Assembly: GCF_007995155.1 (NCBI RefSeq)
Contig: NZ_CP042593.1
Coordinates: forward strand, 4,258,001-4,322,000
DNA from: Cytobacillus dafuensis
GTDB taxonomy: Bacteria; Bacillota; Bacilli; Bacillales; Cytobacillaceae
Direction of reading: 5' to 3'
Length of the DNA stretch: 64,000 nucleotides
Shown: piece after piece, positions 9,007 through 19,200 of the stretch
How positions within the stretch are numbered: position 1 is the first letter of the stretch
How the letters are laid out: the number at the start of each line of letters is the position of its first letter
The notes under the pieces: model-generated
The model's database searches: none
Told to the model about the DNA's origin: nothing
The model's input: the letters and a program-made list of their open reading frames with translations, nothing else
Made by a program: the position numbers and the translations under genes

Positions 9007-9135
9007 GTTGATTGAAGCGGAAGGCGCGAGACTCCTGCGGGAGAAGCGAGTCAAAGGGAGACCCCGCAGGAGCGATAGCGACGAGGAGGCTCCCGGACTG
9101 CCCGCGATCGCTAAGTGCCTGCAGCGGAAATCAAC
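9007..9135 (+). repeat. Dispersed Bacillus repeat, copy 2
   Basis: GTTGATTGAAGCGGAAGGCG at the left and GCAGCGGAAATCAAC at the right, with core GACTCCTGCGGGAG ... GACCCCGCAGGAGC. Same family as 7006-7132, but the core is closer to copy 3. GC-rich island between the HAD and DeoR genes. Confidence 0.85.
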
Positions 9136-9157
9136 AGGGAAGATTAACATGGCCAAT

Positions 9158-9182
9158 GAAAAAAAGAGAGAACTCTCTCTTC
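9158..9182 (-). terminator. Terminator of the ABC/DeoR operon
   Basis: On the minus strand AAGAGAGAG / CTCTCTTT is followed by a long T-run, 29 bp after the DeoR stop codon. Confidence 0.7.
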
Positions 9183-9210
9183 ACACTTTTTTGGTACCAA
9201 TTCGGATCGA

Positions 9211-9993
9211 TTATGCTTCAATCCAATTGATTTCCTCTAATTTGGAATGAGATCTCCATTCCTCTGGAAATGGTTGATCACTAACAATCACATCGACTTT
9301 TTCGAGAGGACAAACCTTACAAAACGTATCAACACCCATTTTTGAGTAATCCGTTAGCATGATCACTTGCTTTGATACCTCGACCATTTTCCGTGAAACT
9401 AATGATTCATGCAAATGATAATTACTAACACCATTTTTAATAGAAACTCCACCTGCTGAAATGAAGGCTTTATCAGGATTAAATTGATCTAACAGTTGTT
9501 CGGTAAAACTTCCGCTAATAGATTGCTGCTTCGGATCAATTTGTCCACCAAGTAATAAAACCTGACCTGTAAACTTATTTTGATTTAATGAATCTGTTAA
9601 CACAGAAGAAACCGGCAGGGAATTAGTGATAATGGTAATGTCTTTTTTATTTTCAATACACTTCGCAAATTCGAGCATCGTTGTCCCTACATCAATGATA
9701 ATCACATCACCGTTTGAAATAAGCTCTACTGCTTTTTTCCCAATTTTCACTTTTGCTTCTTGGTTAACAGTAGTACGATGCGTGAATGGTGGTTCTTCAA
9801 ATTGAAAGACAGATTTTATAGCTCCACCGTAAACCCTTTTTAAAAGTCCTTTTTCCTCTAAGATCATCAAGTCACGTCGAATTGTTTCCTCTGAAACATG
9901 AAATTGGGCAACCAATTCCATGACTTTTACTTTTCCCATTCTATTCAGTTCTTTTAAAATTTCATTCTTTCTTTCTTCTGGCAAAACAGTCAT
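9211..9993 (-). CDS. DeoR/GlpR-family transcriptional regulator
   Basis: A 260-aa regulator. The N-terminal winged helix-turn-helix at residues about 5-57 has the family signature VSEETIRRDLMILEEKGLLKRVYGGA, followed by the C-terminal DeoRC sensor domain (VIIDVGTTMLEFA, FISAGGVSIKNGVSNYH), which normally binds a phosphorylated sugar or related ligand. It is the last gene of the transport operon, 36 bp after the ATPase gene, and so probably controls that operon. The ligand is likely a phosphorylated product of the imported solute (inference). Confidence 0.88.
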   Translation of the reverse strand: MTVLPEERKNEILKELNRMGKVKVMELVAQFHVSEETIRRDLMILEEKGLLKRVYGGAIKSVFQFEEPPFTHRTTVNQEAKVKIGKKAVELISNGDVIIIDVGTTMLEFAKCIENKKDITIITNSLPVSSVLTDSLNQNKFTGQVLLLGGQIDPKQQSISGSFTEQLLDQFNPDKAFISAGGVSIKNGVSNYHLHESLVSRKMVEVSKQVIMLTDYSKMGVDTFCKVCPLEKVDVIVSDQPFPEEWRSHSKLEEINWIEA

Positions 9994-10029
9994 TTTTTAC
10001 TCCCATAAGCGCTTTATTTATTTATTTAT

Positions 10030-11043
10030 TTATAAAACTATGCATTCTTTTTTCGGTACAATAATTTGAACGCGTGATCCTTGTTCAAACATTAATCCTC
10101 GGTGGTGAAGATAGTCTACATGGAGATATGAATCATCTGCTTCTACTTCATATCTTAATACATTCCCAGTCATCGTCACATCTTTAATAACTCCTTTGAT
10201 TCCCCAGTTTTCTTGTAAATCCGGGCAATCTTCTCCTGGAGAAACTAATTGTAAAACCTCGGGACGAATAGCGACTTCATCCCCTTTTAATTCTGAGCTT
10301 CGAACAAGTTTATGGAACACATCCATACTACACACATTGTAATTGCCGATAAACTTTGCAACAAATGTATTGGCTGGAGTGGTATAAATTTCGGATGGGG
10401 AACCAGATTGTACAACCTTTCCTTTATTCATGACAAAAATTCGATCAGACATCGTCATGGCCTCTTCTTGATCATGAGTAACAAAAATCGTTGTAATATC
10501 TAATTCTTTCTGTATTCTCTTCAATTCTTTTTGCAGGCTTTTTCTAATTTTTGCATCTAATGCGCTTAAAGGTTCATCCAATAGCAGCACTTTTGGCTCC
10601 ATGACAAGCGCACGGGCAAGAGCAACCCTTTGTTGTTGTCCGCCGGATAATTGATGAGGGTAAGATTCCTCTTTGCCAATTAAATCAACCAGTTCAATCA
10701 TCTTATTAACTCTAGATTTGATATTCTTTACCTTCTTCATTTTAAGACCGTAGGCGATATTATCAAAAACGTTCATATTGGGAAAAAGGGCATAAGACTG
10801 AAACACCATTCCGACTTCACGCTGACGCGGTGATAAATTAGTAATATCTTTTCCATCAATTAAAATGCTTCCAACATTAACACCTTCAAGTCCCGCAATG
10901 GAGCGTAATAATGTACTCTTTCCGCAACCGCTTTGTCCAAGGAGTGTAGCAAATTCTCCTTTTTTTAATGTTAATGAAATGTTTTCTAAAACTACTTGAT
11001 TATCATAGCTTTTCGTTACTTGATCAATCGTTACATAGCTCAT
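10030..11043 (-). CDS. ABC transporter ATP-binding subunit (PotA/FbpC/PhnT class)
   Basis: A 337-aa ATPase with Walker A GQSGCGKSTL, Q-loop MVFQSYALFPNMNVFDN, signature LSGGQQQRV and Walker B LLLDEPLSALD, then the H-loop THDQEEA. A C-terminal TOBE-type regulatory region starts near residue 235. This class energises importers for spermidine/putrescine, iron, sulfate, or 2-aminoethylphosphonate. The start codon overlaps the stop of the upstream permease by one base (TAATG type), showing translational coupling. The substrate is not determined by this subunit. Confidence 0.9.
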   Translation of the reverse strand: MSYVTIDQVTKSYDNQVVLENISLTLKKGEFATLLGQSGCGKSTLLRSIAGLEGVNVGSILIDGKDITNLSPRQREVGMVFQSYALFPNMNVFDNIAYGLKMKKVKNIKSRVNKMIELVDLIGKEESYPHQLSGGQQQRVALARALVMEPKVLLLDEPLSALDAKIRKSLQKELKRIQKELDITTIFVTHDQEEAMTMSDRIFVMNKGKVVQSGSPSEIYTTPANTFVAKFIGNYNVCSMDVFHKLVRSSELKGDEVAIRPEVLQLVSPGEDCPDLQENWGIKGVIKDVTMTGNVLRYEVEADDSYLHVDYLHHRGLMFEQGSRVQIIVPKKECIVL

Positions 11044-11915
11044 TAGTTTTCACCTTCTAATGCTGTATTTTTTTGACGGAAGATTTTTTTAAAAAATGAT
11101 AGAAATTGTTTTTTTCCTGACATGATAGGACCTTTATCCTTTCTAAATGTCAGCTTTAATACGGTCCCCGTTAAAAGTAAAATCACAGAATAATAAGTAA
11201 TAACAATTGCGCTTGTTAAATGACCACTGCTGTTTAGTTTGTCAGAAAGATAGATTTGCAGGGTTTCAAAACGGCCCCCGACAAGTAAATTGGCCAAAGC
11301 AAACTCACTGAATAAGAGAGCAACTGATAATAAAGTAGACACTAAAATACCAGAAATAATATTTGGAAACACCACTGTACGAAATGCTTGGAATTTTGTA
11401 GCACCTAATAATTCAGCTGCATCCACAAGCTGCACCGCATTAACCGTGCGAAGACTGTTCCGAATACCTTGATACATAAATGGCAGAATCGTAATGAAAT
11501 AAGCACCAATTAATATCCAAGGTGTGCCGGCAATCGGAATGGGTCCATCTGAATATAATTTAATCAATCCAACAGCTCCAACAATAGGAGGAATTCCATA
11601 AGGAAGCATCGCTGCTGCCTGCAGTAATCTTTCCCATTTACTGAAATAGACTGAGATGATAAAGATCGTAGGAAGCATGATGACAACACTTAGACCTACG
11701 GACATGACAATTAAGAACAGCGTTCGTTTAAAGGCATCATAGAATCTCTCATCCTGAAATAATTCAATATACCATTTCATTGTATAATTCTCAGGTAATA
11801 TCGTATGATCCCATTTACCAGCAATCGAGAATAAAAACGTTCCGATAAGCGGAATTAATAAATATAAAACTAGAATTCCAACAACCACTTTATGAAAAGT
11901 CAATGAAGATTTCAT
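11043..11915 (-). CDS. ABC transporter permease (second)
   Basis: A 290-aa inner-membrane permease with about six helices. The EAA loop is visible as AAELLGATKFQAFRTVVFPNI near residue 180. Belongs to the binding-protein-dependent permease class of the spermidine/iron/AEP importers. Overlaps the preceding permease gene by 4 bp (ATGA). Forms the channel with the other permease and the ATPase. Confidence 0.87.
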   Translation of the reverse strand: MKSSLTFHKVVVGILVLYLLIPLIGTFLFSIAGKWDHTILPENYTMKWYIELFQDERFYDAFKRTLFLIVMSVGLSVVIMLPTIFIISVYFSKWERLLQAAAMLPYGIPPIVGAVGLIKLYSDGPIPIAGTPWILIGAYFITILPFMYQGIRNSLRTVNAVQLVDAAELLGATKFQAFRTVVFPNIISGILVSTLLSVALLFSEFALANLLVGGRFETLQIYLSDKLNSSGHLTSAIVITYYSVILLLTGTVLKLTFRKDKGPIMSGKKQFLSFFKKIFRQKNTALEGEN

Positions 11916-12766
11916 CGTAAATCCCTCCTAATGCGACGCATCATGCGCTCGTTGAACCACATCGCCAGAATCATAGTGGATGCTAGAAGAACTCCCAACG
12001 CACTGCCTAATTGCGGCTTTAATGTAACGTCACTAGCTACTAGTGAAGCAATTTGCAATGACATCAAATTATAGTTACTGCCGACCAATGCATAGGCTGT
12101 AGCGTATGCTCCCATCGCATTAGCAAACAAAATACTGAATGTCCCTACAATACTAGGTAAAAGAACTGGAATCCCGATTCGGAACCAGAATGATGCTTTT
12201 GATCCTCCTAATAATGAGGAGGCATCTTTCCATTGTTGCTTAATTCCTTGATAAGAAGGATAGATTAACATAACAGCAAGCGGAATTTGAAAATAAACAT
12301 ATACGAGAATGAGTCCTGTCCAGGAATATAAATTAAAATCGGCAAACAAATCCCAACCGAGCTTAGCAAAAAGTAACGTAAACAACCCATTGTTTCCAAG
12401 TAGAATAATATATGAAAATGAAAGCGGAATTCCTTCAAAATTTGAAGTCATATTGGCAATCATCAATAGTCGATTTTGTATTTTTGACGAAAACTTTGTA
12501 AAAGAATAAGCGGCAATGACTGCTACAGTCACTGAGACTACAGCGGAAATTAAGGAAATGATAAGGCTATTTTTAATGCCTGATAAGTAAAATTTACTTT
12601 TAAATATGGTGAGATATTGATTAATTGTTACTGTGATTCCATCGTCAGCATATAAACTATTTTTAATCATTGCCACTAATGGTCCTATTTCAAAACCTAT
12701 AACAAAAATAATAAATGGCAATAAAAGAGCAAATAAATAAATTTTTTGTTTTTTTATTTTTCGCAA
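11912..12766 (-). CDS. ABC transporter permease (first)
   Basis: A 284-aa permease with about six transmembrane helices and an EAA-like loop (DASSLLGGSKASFWFRIGIPVL) near residue 190. It follows the phosphatase gene after a 95-bp gap that contains a perfect 14-bp inverted repeat. Coupled to the second permease. The heterodimeric permease arrangement fits PhnU/PhnV- or PotB/PotC-like systems. Confidence 0.87.
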   Translation of the reverse strand: MRKIKKQKIYLFALLLPFIIFVIGFEIGPLVAMIKNSLYADDGITVTINQYLTIFKSKFYLSGIKNSLIISLISAVVSVTVAVIAAYSFTKFSSKIQNRLLMIANMTSNFEGIPLSFSYIILLGNNGLFTLLFAKLGWDLFADFNLYSWTGLILVYVYFQIPLAVMLIYPSYQGIKQQWKDASSLLGGSKASFWFRIGIPVLLPSIVGTFSILFANAMGAYATAYALVGSNYNLMSLQIASLVASDVTLKPQLGSALGVLLASTMILAMWFNERMMRRIRRDLR

Positions 12767-12798
12767 GACTTCTCGCTCCTCTATTTTCTAACATATAT

Positions 12799-12831
12799 GG
12801 AATTGGTTTAACTATTTGTTAAACCAATTCC
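12799..12831. promoter_or_regulatory. Perfect 14-bp inverted repeat inside the operon
   Basis: GGAATTGGTTTAAC and its exact reverse complement are separated by 5 bases. There is no T-run on the minus strand, so it is not a normal terminator. It sits between the lipoprotein/phosphatase genes and the permease/ATPase genes. It could be an mRNA stem that stabilises the upstream message or an operator. Confidence 0.7.
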
Positions 12832-12860
12832 AATAAAAACCTTCTACAGGGGGGAAAGCC

Positions 12861-13700
12861 TTAATTAATAGAGATACTCTGTTTTAGACCTGGTAATTGA
12901 TATGAAATCATTTTATTAGAAGGCGCAATATTTAATAGCTCACAAACGAGTGGTGCAAAAGCTAATTGTGGAATTTCTTCACTGTACACGCCTGGCTCTA
13001 CTTTTGGACTGATGATAAAGAGCGGTACATCACGCTCACCATTAGTAATGCCACCATGGTTACCAGTTTCACTCATACCATGATCAGATGTGATTAAAAT
13101 ATGATAGCCTTCTTTGATCCAAATTGGTAGAAGCTGAGCCAATAAGCTTCCCACTTTTAAGATTTGTTCACGATATTCTTTCGATTCCGATCCAAACGCT
13201 TCACCTTTTACATCTACACCCATTGGATGGATATATAAAAAGTGCGGGTCATGCTTTCTGCGCAAAGCTTCTGCATCCATTAGCACATGACTGTCTGGAT
13301 AGTCATCATCCCAATAAAATTTTCCGTATTGAATTGGCTTGGATGGATCCTCTTGCTCACGGTCTTCAATGAAATGGAAAGGCGCTCGATTATAAAGTTC
13401 ACTTACCCAGAAATACGATGACGTTGCGTTTCTTAAACCATTCTCTTTCGTTAGATGAAAGAGACTTTTCTCGGCAGATAGTCGGACCGCTTGATTGGAC
13501 GTAATGCCATTCACTGATGCCGGTGTACCCGTTAATAGCACTTCATATAATGGGCGGGAAAGACTAGGAAGCTCCGACTTCACCTTGTAAAGTGATGCCT
13601 GATTCGTTTCAACTAAATGCTGAAGAAATCCTAAAGCCTCGCATGCTTTATCGTATCTCATTCCATCCACAACAATGGCGATTACTTTATTATTTGACAT
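12861..13700 (-). CDS. Alkaline-phosphatase-superfamily phosphodiesterase/phosphatase
   Basis: A 279-aa enzyme of the nucleotide pyrophosphatase/phosphodiesterase-like branch. The N-terminal metal strand is IVVDGMRYD, the nucleophile Thr lies in LLTGTPASVNGI, and the other metal ligands lie in HPMGVDV and ITSDHGMSETGNHGG. It has no signal peptide, so it acts in the cytoplasm. Its start overlaps the 3' end of the lipoprotein gene by 11 bp, with AGAGGTG six bases upstream. Being inside an import operon, it likely hydrolyses the imported phosphate diester or phosphonate (inference). Not a phosphonatase of the HAD PhnX family. Confidence 0.8.
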   Translation of the reverse strand: MSNNKVIAIVVDGMRYDKACEALGFLQHLVETNQASLYKVKSELPSLSRPLYEVLLTGTPASVNGITSNQAVRLSAEKSLFHLTKENGLRNATSSYFWVSELYNRAPFHFIEDREQEDPSKPIQYGKFYWDDDYPDSHVLMDAEALRRKHDPHFLYIHPMGVDVKGEAFGSESKEYREQILKVGSLLAQLLPIWIKEGYHILITSDHGMSETGNHGGITNGERDVPLFIISPKVEPGVYSEEIPQLAFAPLVCELLNIAPSNKMISYQLPGLKQSISIN

Positions 13701-14802
13701 TTACTAACACCTCTTCTTGCCAAACCTGTGGCAATGTTTTCACTGTTTCTTCCCATGCTTTGGGGTCTTCGATCGGTTTTGCATTTTTGTACTGTTCTTC
13801 TGGAACCATTTTCTCAGCTACTTCTTTTGGAAGCTCTACATCACGAATTGGACGAGCAAATCCTTTAGCTAAGTTAATTTGTCCTTCATCACTTAAAATA
13901 TATTCTCTAGTCGCCATCGCTGCATGAGGATGTTTCGAATATTTGTTAATAATTGTTGCATAACCACTTACTACTGAACCCTCACTTGGAATGCACACAT
14001 CAAATTGATCACGATTAATTTGTTCAGCGTAACCAAGGGCATTGAAGTCCCATACTAAAGCAACTTCTACTTCCCCTTTTTCGATGTTAGCTGGTTTAGC
14101 ATCTGTTAAGCTTAGACGACCTTGCTTAGCAAGCTTCGCAAAAAAGTCAATTCCTGGCTGAAGATTTGATTCATCACCGCCGTATGCCATCGCAGCAGCA
14201 AGAACGGCCATTTGGTTCTGTGCACCACGTTGAACATCTCCAACTGTTACTTTGTAATCTCCATTTAAGATGTCATCCCATGATTTTGGCGGATTTTTTA
14301 CCAATTCTTTATTCGTTAAGAATGCAATCGTTCCTTGGTAACCAACAACCCAATCTCCGTTGTCATCTTTTGCCCATTCTGGTACCTCGTCCCAATAGGA
14401 AGTTTTATAAGGAATCGTCAATTCTTTTTGTTCCGCGATTGGACCAAAGGCAATCCCTACATCACCAATATCAGCAGTTGCATTTTCTTTTTCAGATTCC
14501 ATTTTTGCAATCTCTTCAGCACTGGATAAATCTGTATCACTGTGTTTCAATGTGTATTTATCTGTAACTTCTGTCCACGTTTCACCCCAGTTAGCCCATG
14601 AATCAGGCATACCAACACTATTAATTTCTCCCTCTTCTTTTGCTTTTGTTTCGATTTGTTCCAGGCTTAGTGATTCTGTATCACTTACAACTGGAGTAGC
14701 TTCCTCTTTTTTAGCACCACAAGCAGTTAATCCTATTACTCCTAAACCTAACATCATAGCTTGAATAGATTTGTAACCCTTTTTCTTAAATGTGGAATTC
14801 AT
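13690..14802 (-). CDS. ABC transporter solute-binding lipoprotein
   Basis: A 370-aa family-1 type extracellular binding protein. The signal ends in a lipobox GLTAC (Cys28), so it is anchored to the outer face of the membrane. The start at ATG 14802 is chosen for its GGAGGT site 7 bases upstream; the frame is open for another 12 codons. Features such as GYQGTIAFLTNKELV, VGDVQRGAQNQMAV and VALVWDFNALGY match the iron/polyamine/AEP binding-protein fold. It is the first gene of the operon. The ligand is unknown; the co-encoded phosphatase suggests a phosphorus compound. Confidence 0.85.
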   Translation of the reverse strand: MNSTFKKKGYKSIQAMMLGLGVIGLTACGAKKEEATPVVSDTESLSLEQIETKAKEEGEINSVGMPDSWANWGETWTEVTDKYTLKHSDTDLSSAEEIAKMESEKENATADIGDVGIAFGPIAEQKELTIPYKTSYWDEVPEWAKDDNGDWVVGYQGTIAFLTNKELVKNPPKSWDDILNGDYKVTVGDVQRGAQNQMAVLAAAMAYGGDESNLQPGIDFFAKLAKQGRLSLTDAKPANIEKGEVEVALVWDFNALGYAEQINRDQFDVCIPSEGSVVSGYATIINKYSKHPHAAMATREYILSDEGQINLAKGFARPIRDVELPKEVAEKMVPEEQYKNAKPIEDPKAWEETVKTLPQVWQEEVLVNVK

Positions 14803-15069
14803 TAAAAGTACCTCCAATTGATGTGGTTTTTTTAACATTCATTACTGTTTGTTACGTTTTAATCATAATTCCACACTGTTAATCCCGCATTAATCCAATA
14901 TTAAGGTTTTGTAAATCAGCACTGCATTAATTTCCAATTCATTAGCTTTTATTTTCAAAACAACCATAAAAATCCACAAAAACAGACCAAAAAGGCCGCA
15001 AAGCCATCTTGAGAAAGTGGTTTGTAGCCTTGTTATATCGTGTTTTTCTTAAACTATGTAAACTTCCCT

Positions 15070-15258
15070 GTTGATTTCCGCTGCAGGCACTTAGCGATCG
15101 CGGGCGGTCAGGGAGCCTCCTCGTCGCTAACGCTCCTGTGGGGTCTCCCCTGGACACGCATTTCCCGCAGGACGTTGAATAATCTTCCCCGAATAAACAA
15201 CGCACGAAGGAAATGCGAATGCATTTTCGAGGATCTCGCGCCTTCCGCTCCAATCAAC
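15070..15258 (-). repeat. Dispersed Bacillus repeat, copy 3, with internal extension
   Basis: On the plus strand it begins GTTGATTTCCGCTGC and ends CCGCTCCAATCAAC, so it is inverted relative to copies 1 and 2. The core GAGCCTCCTCGTCGCT ... CTCCTGTGGGGTCTCCC is intact, but about 60 bp of extra sequence (about 15180-15240) separates the core from the right end, so this copy is longer. Confidence 0.8.
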
Positions 15259-15323
15259 GACAAAATAGCAGTATCAATACTGACCTTTAAAAGGGTAAAT
15301 ATTTTGAAGAAATTATGGGACTT

Positions 15324-15370
15324 AAAAGAGCTACACCCTTTTTTGATTACAAAAAAGGGTGTAGCTCTTT
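15324..15370. terminator. Strong terminator after the DUF2238 gene
   Basis: AAAGAGCTACACCCTTTTTT pairs perfectly with its inverse around a short loop; functional on either strand. Confidence 0.85.
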
Positions 15371-15393
15371 CATTCAAATCTTTGTGTAAAAAT

Positions 15394-16056
15394 CTATTTG
15401 GAAGTATTTTTTTCAGTGAGTTTTCTATTTTTTAAGTTGGCTATCAGCTTGTTATGGAGTTTTGAAAAGATGATGAGTGCGATTATAGAACCAATCAATG
15501 TTAATGACATATCCCACTGTGAATCCCAAACATCACCCTGTGTCCCTAAAAATTCTGTAGAAGCTTTTTTGCCTTGCGTTATTTTTGAAGCTAGCCATTC
15601 AATAATTTCATATAAGGCCCCAATGGAAAGTGAAAAACTTAATGCAACTGCAACTAACCATGGGCCTTTTACTAATGGTGATTTCCTTATTAAAATTTCT
15701 CTTATCACAATAGCAATTAATCCCTTCAAGAAATGCCCAAACCTGTCATAGTGATTGCGATTTAGATCAAAATAATCTTTTATCCAATTGAAGAGAGGAA
15801 CCTTTGAGTAGGTATAATGTCCGCCAATGAACATCGTAATCGAAAGTATGGCAATAATGACATAGGATAGCGTGGTAAGACGAAACTTATTATAAGTACA
15901 AATTGCAATGATTAGTACTACAACTGCTGGAAGTACTTCCATTGTCCATATTAAGTATCCTGCTGGCCGAATAACTGACCATATAAAAACTGATGCAACA
16001 ATCAGCAGTAAAAAAATATGAATAATTGTACCTTTATCTCTAGCCACTAATCCCAC
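15394..16056 (-). CDS. DUF2238 (YjdF-type) integral membrane protein
   Basis: A 220-aa protein with about six hydrophobic segments. Family marks are GGHYTYSKVP, NHYDRFGHFLKG, LYEIIEW and FLGTQGDVWDSQWDM, the last two near the C-terminus and rich in acidic residues. The biochemical role of DUF2238 is not established. It stands alone with its own terminator, between the ABC operon and the protease island. Confidence 0.87.
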   Translation of the reverse strand: MGLVARDKGTIIHIFLLLIVASVFIWSVIRPAGYLIWTMEVLPAVVVLIIAICTYNKFRLTTLSYVIIAILSITMFIGGHYTYSKVPLFNWIKDYFDLNRNHYDRFGHFLKGLIAIVIREILIRKSPLVKGPWLVAVALSFSLSIGALYEIIEWLASKITQGKKASTEFLGTQGDVWDSQWDMSLTLIGSIIALIIFSKLHNKLIANLKNRKLTEKNTSK

Positions 16057-16224
16057 TCCTACATTTCTTATTTATTCTCAAGTTGTAAAGGAAAGAAGTT
16101 TCCTAGCCTAATTCTCAGGACAGAAGAAGGTTTTTTAATTATGTTTTTTATATGTTGTCCAGTGTTGATTTTATTAAACTAGAAACCAAAATAAATATTA
16201 AACAATCTTTATGTTTGAAAATAT

Positions 16225-16258
16225 AAAAGGGAGAAATGCTTCGCATTCCTCCCTTTTT
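16225..16258 (-). terminator. Terminator of protease gene 1
   Basis: AAAAGGGAG-AATGC TTC GCATT-CTCCCTTTTT; the minus-strand end is T-rich. A close relative of this hairpin is found at 32640-32677 after the orphan dockerin tail. Confidence 0.85.
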
Positions 16259-16273
16259 GATCAAAATCCCTTA

Positions 16274-19200
16274 TTATTGCTTCGGCTCTAGACCGACAAG
16301 ACGCAGGAAGTATGCCAAATCTTTCTTCCCATTGCCTAGTGATTCTTTTGACTGCTTTTTAGCAGGTGCATCCGGCCCCTTCGTTAAGAAGTTTTTCTCA
16401 ACGAAACGAATATCGGTTTCATTCACCACGCCGTCTTGATTGAGATCTTGCGGAACGATCGATGGATCATTCGTACCATATGCCTCCGCGATACTTTGGA
16501 CATCAAGGATATCAATCATGCTGTCACCATTCACGTCCCCCGCAAGGCCTTTACTACCTAATCTAAAATGTTGCCCTCGCATCTCACCGTTTACAGAATA
16601 TCCAGGAATGAATTTCTTCATCGCTTTGAGATGTCCCGGAACATCGACAACAACTGTGTATGCTTCAGTAGAAGCTGGGATACCCTTAATCGTGTATTCC
16701 CCTCTACTATTAATTGTCCCCTGATATTTTTTACCTTTTGGGGACATCACATATACTTGGGCACCAATTTTTGTATAATCACCTTTTAGCAAACTACCGT
16801 CATTTCTCAAAAATGCTTCCGGTAAGATGGCACCCATTACTCTCGAATGCGTTGGAATGATGTTAAAGCTTTCTGTACCGAAATAAGGAATAGCAGTAGC
16901 TGCTGTTTGTTCCGCTTTCATATAAGACGCCTGTAGTACATTAAAACTTGTAACATTATCGTAAAATGCATCACTTACTAATTTGAACGTTACATCAAGG
17001 AAAGGCATATCTCCTTCCATACCGCTGAATCCATTCCCTTTCATAGATGCACCGACTTTCACCGTATTAGTGAGAGTTCCTTCTGTCACCACAGGTTCTT
17101 GCAGCGATACTTCCAAGCCTTTTTCCTCTGCATACTGATTTACTGCATTGTTCAGTTTTACATTCTCAAACTTATACAAATCGTTCTTGAATTCCACCTG
17201 GAATTCCCCGGATACAAGCTGCTTCACATTATTGAGACTAAGTGTCATCGTAACTGTATCGTCAATTTTTACGTCTTTCTTATCATAACTAGAAGTCGTA
17301 TATTCCGTGCCTTCTTTTAAGAAGACATAGTTTTGCTTATTAAATGTCGTTGCAATATCAGACGTAGTCAAAGTCAATTTTAGAGGTTTTGTTGCAATAT
17401 CACTTTCCTCTATTCCAAATTTTACATCCCCATTCGCTTGGATTGGGAAGTACCCATTTATGAATGCAGAGTTTGCAGAGTAACCCATGCTGTTGGATGA
17501 TTGGTCAACGTTCAAGCCTTTGGATTGTAATACGTCCACTGTCTCATCCTTAGCTGTTCCATGCAGCCATACCGCTTTTTGTCCATCCTCTACTGTAAAC
17601 ATGGAGTCATTAACCTCGATTACTCCCGGTTTTTTATCCATATTTACTTCCGGTGCTGTATTGTCCACAATAAGCGGATTATCTGCAACATATGATTTCC
17701 CTTCCTCATCGTGCGCAATAAATTCCAGTATGTAATCGCCTGCTGGAAGCTTCACAGGAAGATCGCCAATTGGCTTAGAAGGATCGTTTGTAAATGGATA
17801 GACAGTACCGCTGAATGCTCCTGGAAGATAAGTTTCTCTGTCCGTTAGCAACTTACTAGTGTTCGCTGTTCCCACAAAACCTACAGCTTTCCCTGTTTTA
17901 CTGTCCTTAACAAGCACATCGATTGTTTTCATTGGGCTATTCAACTTCGTTATTCCGTGAACCGTAGTGCTTAAACCTTGCCAAAAAGGTGTTGTATTTG
18001 TTACAGATGGTGTATTTGTTTTTATATATTCAAATCCCTTTTCTGTCACCATGACAGCGAATGGAATTTGATACGTTTCGGACGGATTGTTCGTATTCGT
18101 TACATGAATATATCCTTCATATCTGCCTTTCGCTGAACTAGAAGGAATCGTAATTTTCGGCTGCAGTTCCTGTGATTGTCCGCTTGCCACTGTAAGAGAT
18201 GCCGGTACCTCAACTTGTATTCCATTCTTCACTGCATCTTGAATGCCTGTACGCTCGCCGTGATACTCCACTTCCACGTTAAATGATTTTTCTTCCTTAC
18301 CTTTGTTTTGAATAACTACTTTTTTGCTCGCTTCCACTGGTTTATCATCTTGCTTAAAATGTCTGCCGAACATAATAGAACCTGTTTGTTCGGCAATTTC
18401 CACAATATTTCCGTTCTCTACATTTTGTGTTTTGTCCAATACTTTAATGGAGGTATCTGTATGAACCGCTTGATAAGCATCGATTCGTCCTGCACCCACT
18501 TCGTATACAGAATAATCCTCTTTTAAATCGTCCGATGTATTCATGAGTGCCGCTTTTACATCAAAAGGAGTGTATTCCGGATGCTCCTGCAGAATTAATG
18601 CTGCTGTACCTGCTGTGTGAGGAGCAGCCATAGACGTGCCCGATAAGCGTACATAGGCATTACCGTAATGAATGCCATCTTGCGAATCATTGATATATTC
18701 CGGTGCTGTAGAGAAAATCGACACACCTGGAGCGACAACATCCGGCTTAATATCATAATTTCCATTTACCGGTCCGCGCGAACTGAATTCTGCTAAATGA
18801 TCACCTTCCGTTTTTGTGTTACTTAACGTTTCAAATGTGAAAGAACCTTCACCCAGCCCTTCTAATCGCTCACCATCCACTTTTGACAGACGGAAAGAAG
18901 GGATTAAGCCGACACCCTCGCCCAAGTAAGCAGGTATTTGCCCGTCGACATTGTTGTACACGATCACCGCTTTGGCTCCAGCGTTTTTAGCGTTTTTGAT
19001 TTTTTCATCAAACGTGATTTCCCCGCGCTGAATCAACACTAGCTTTTCGTTAACATCTTTCCCTTCAAAATCTGCAGCTTTTCCAAGTCCTGCAAATACA
19101 ATTGGTAATGATTGTCCTTCTAAATCTTCTAACCTATCAGAAAAATCCTTTCCTAGAAGCTGGATGTTTTCAAATGTTTCGGTGGAAGCGCTTCCGCTGA

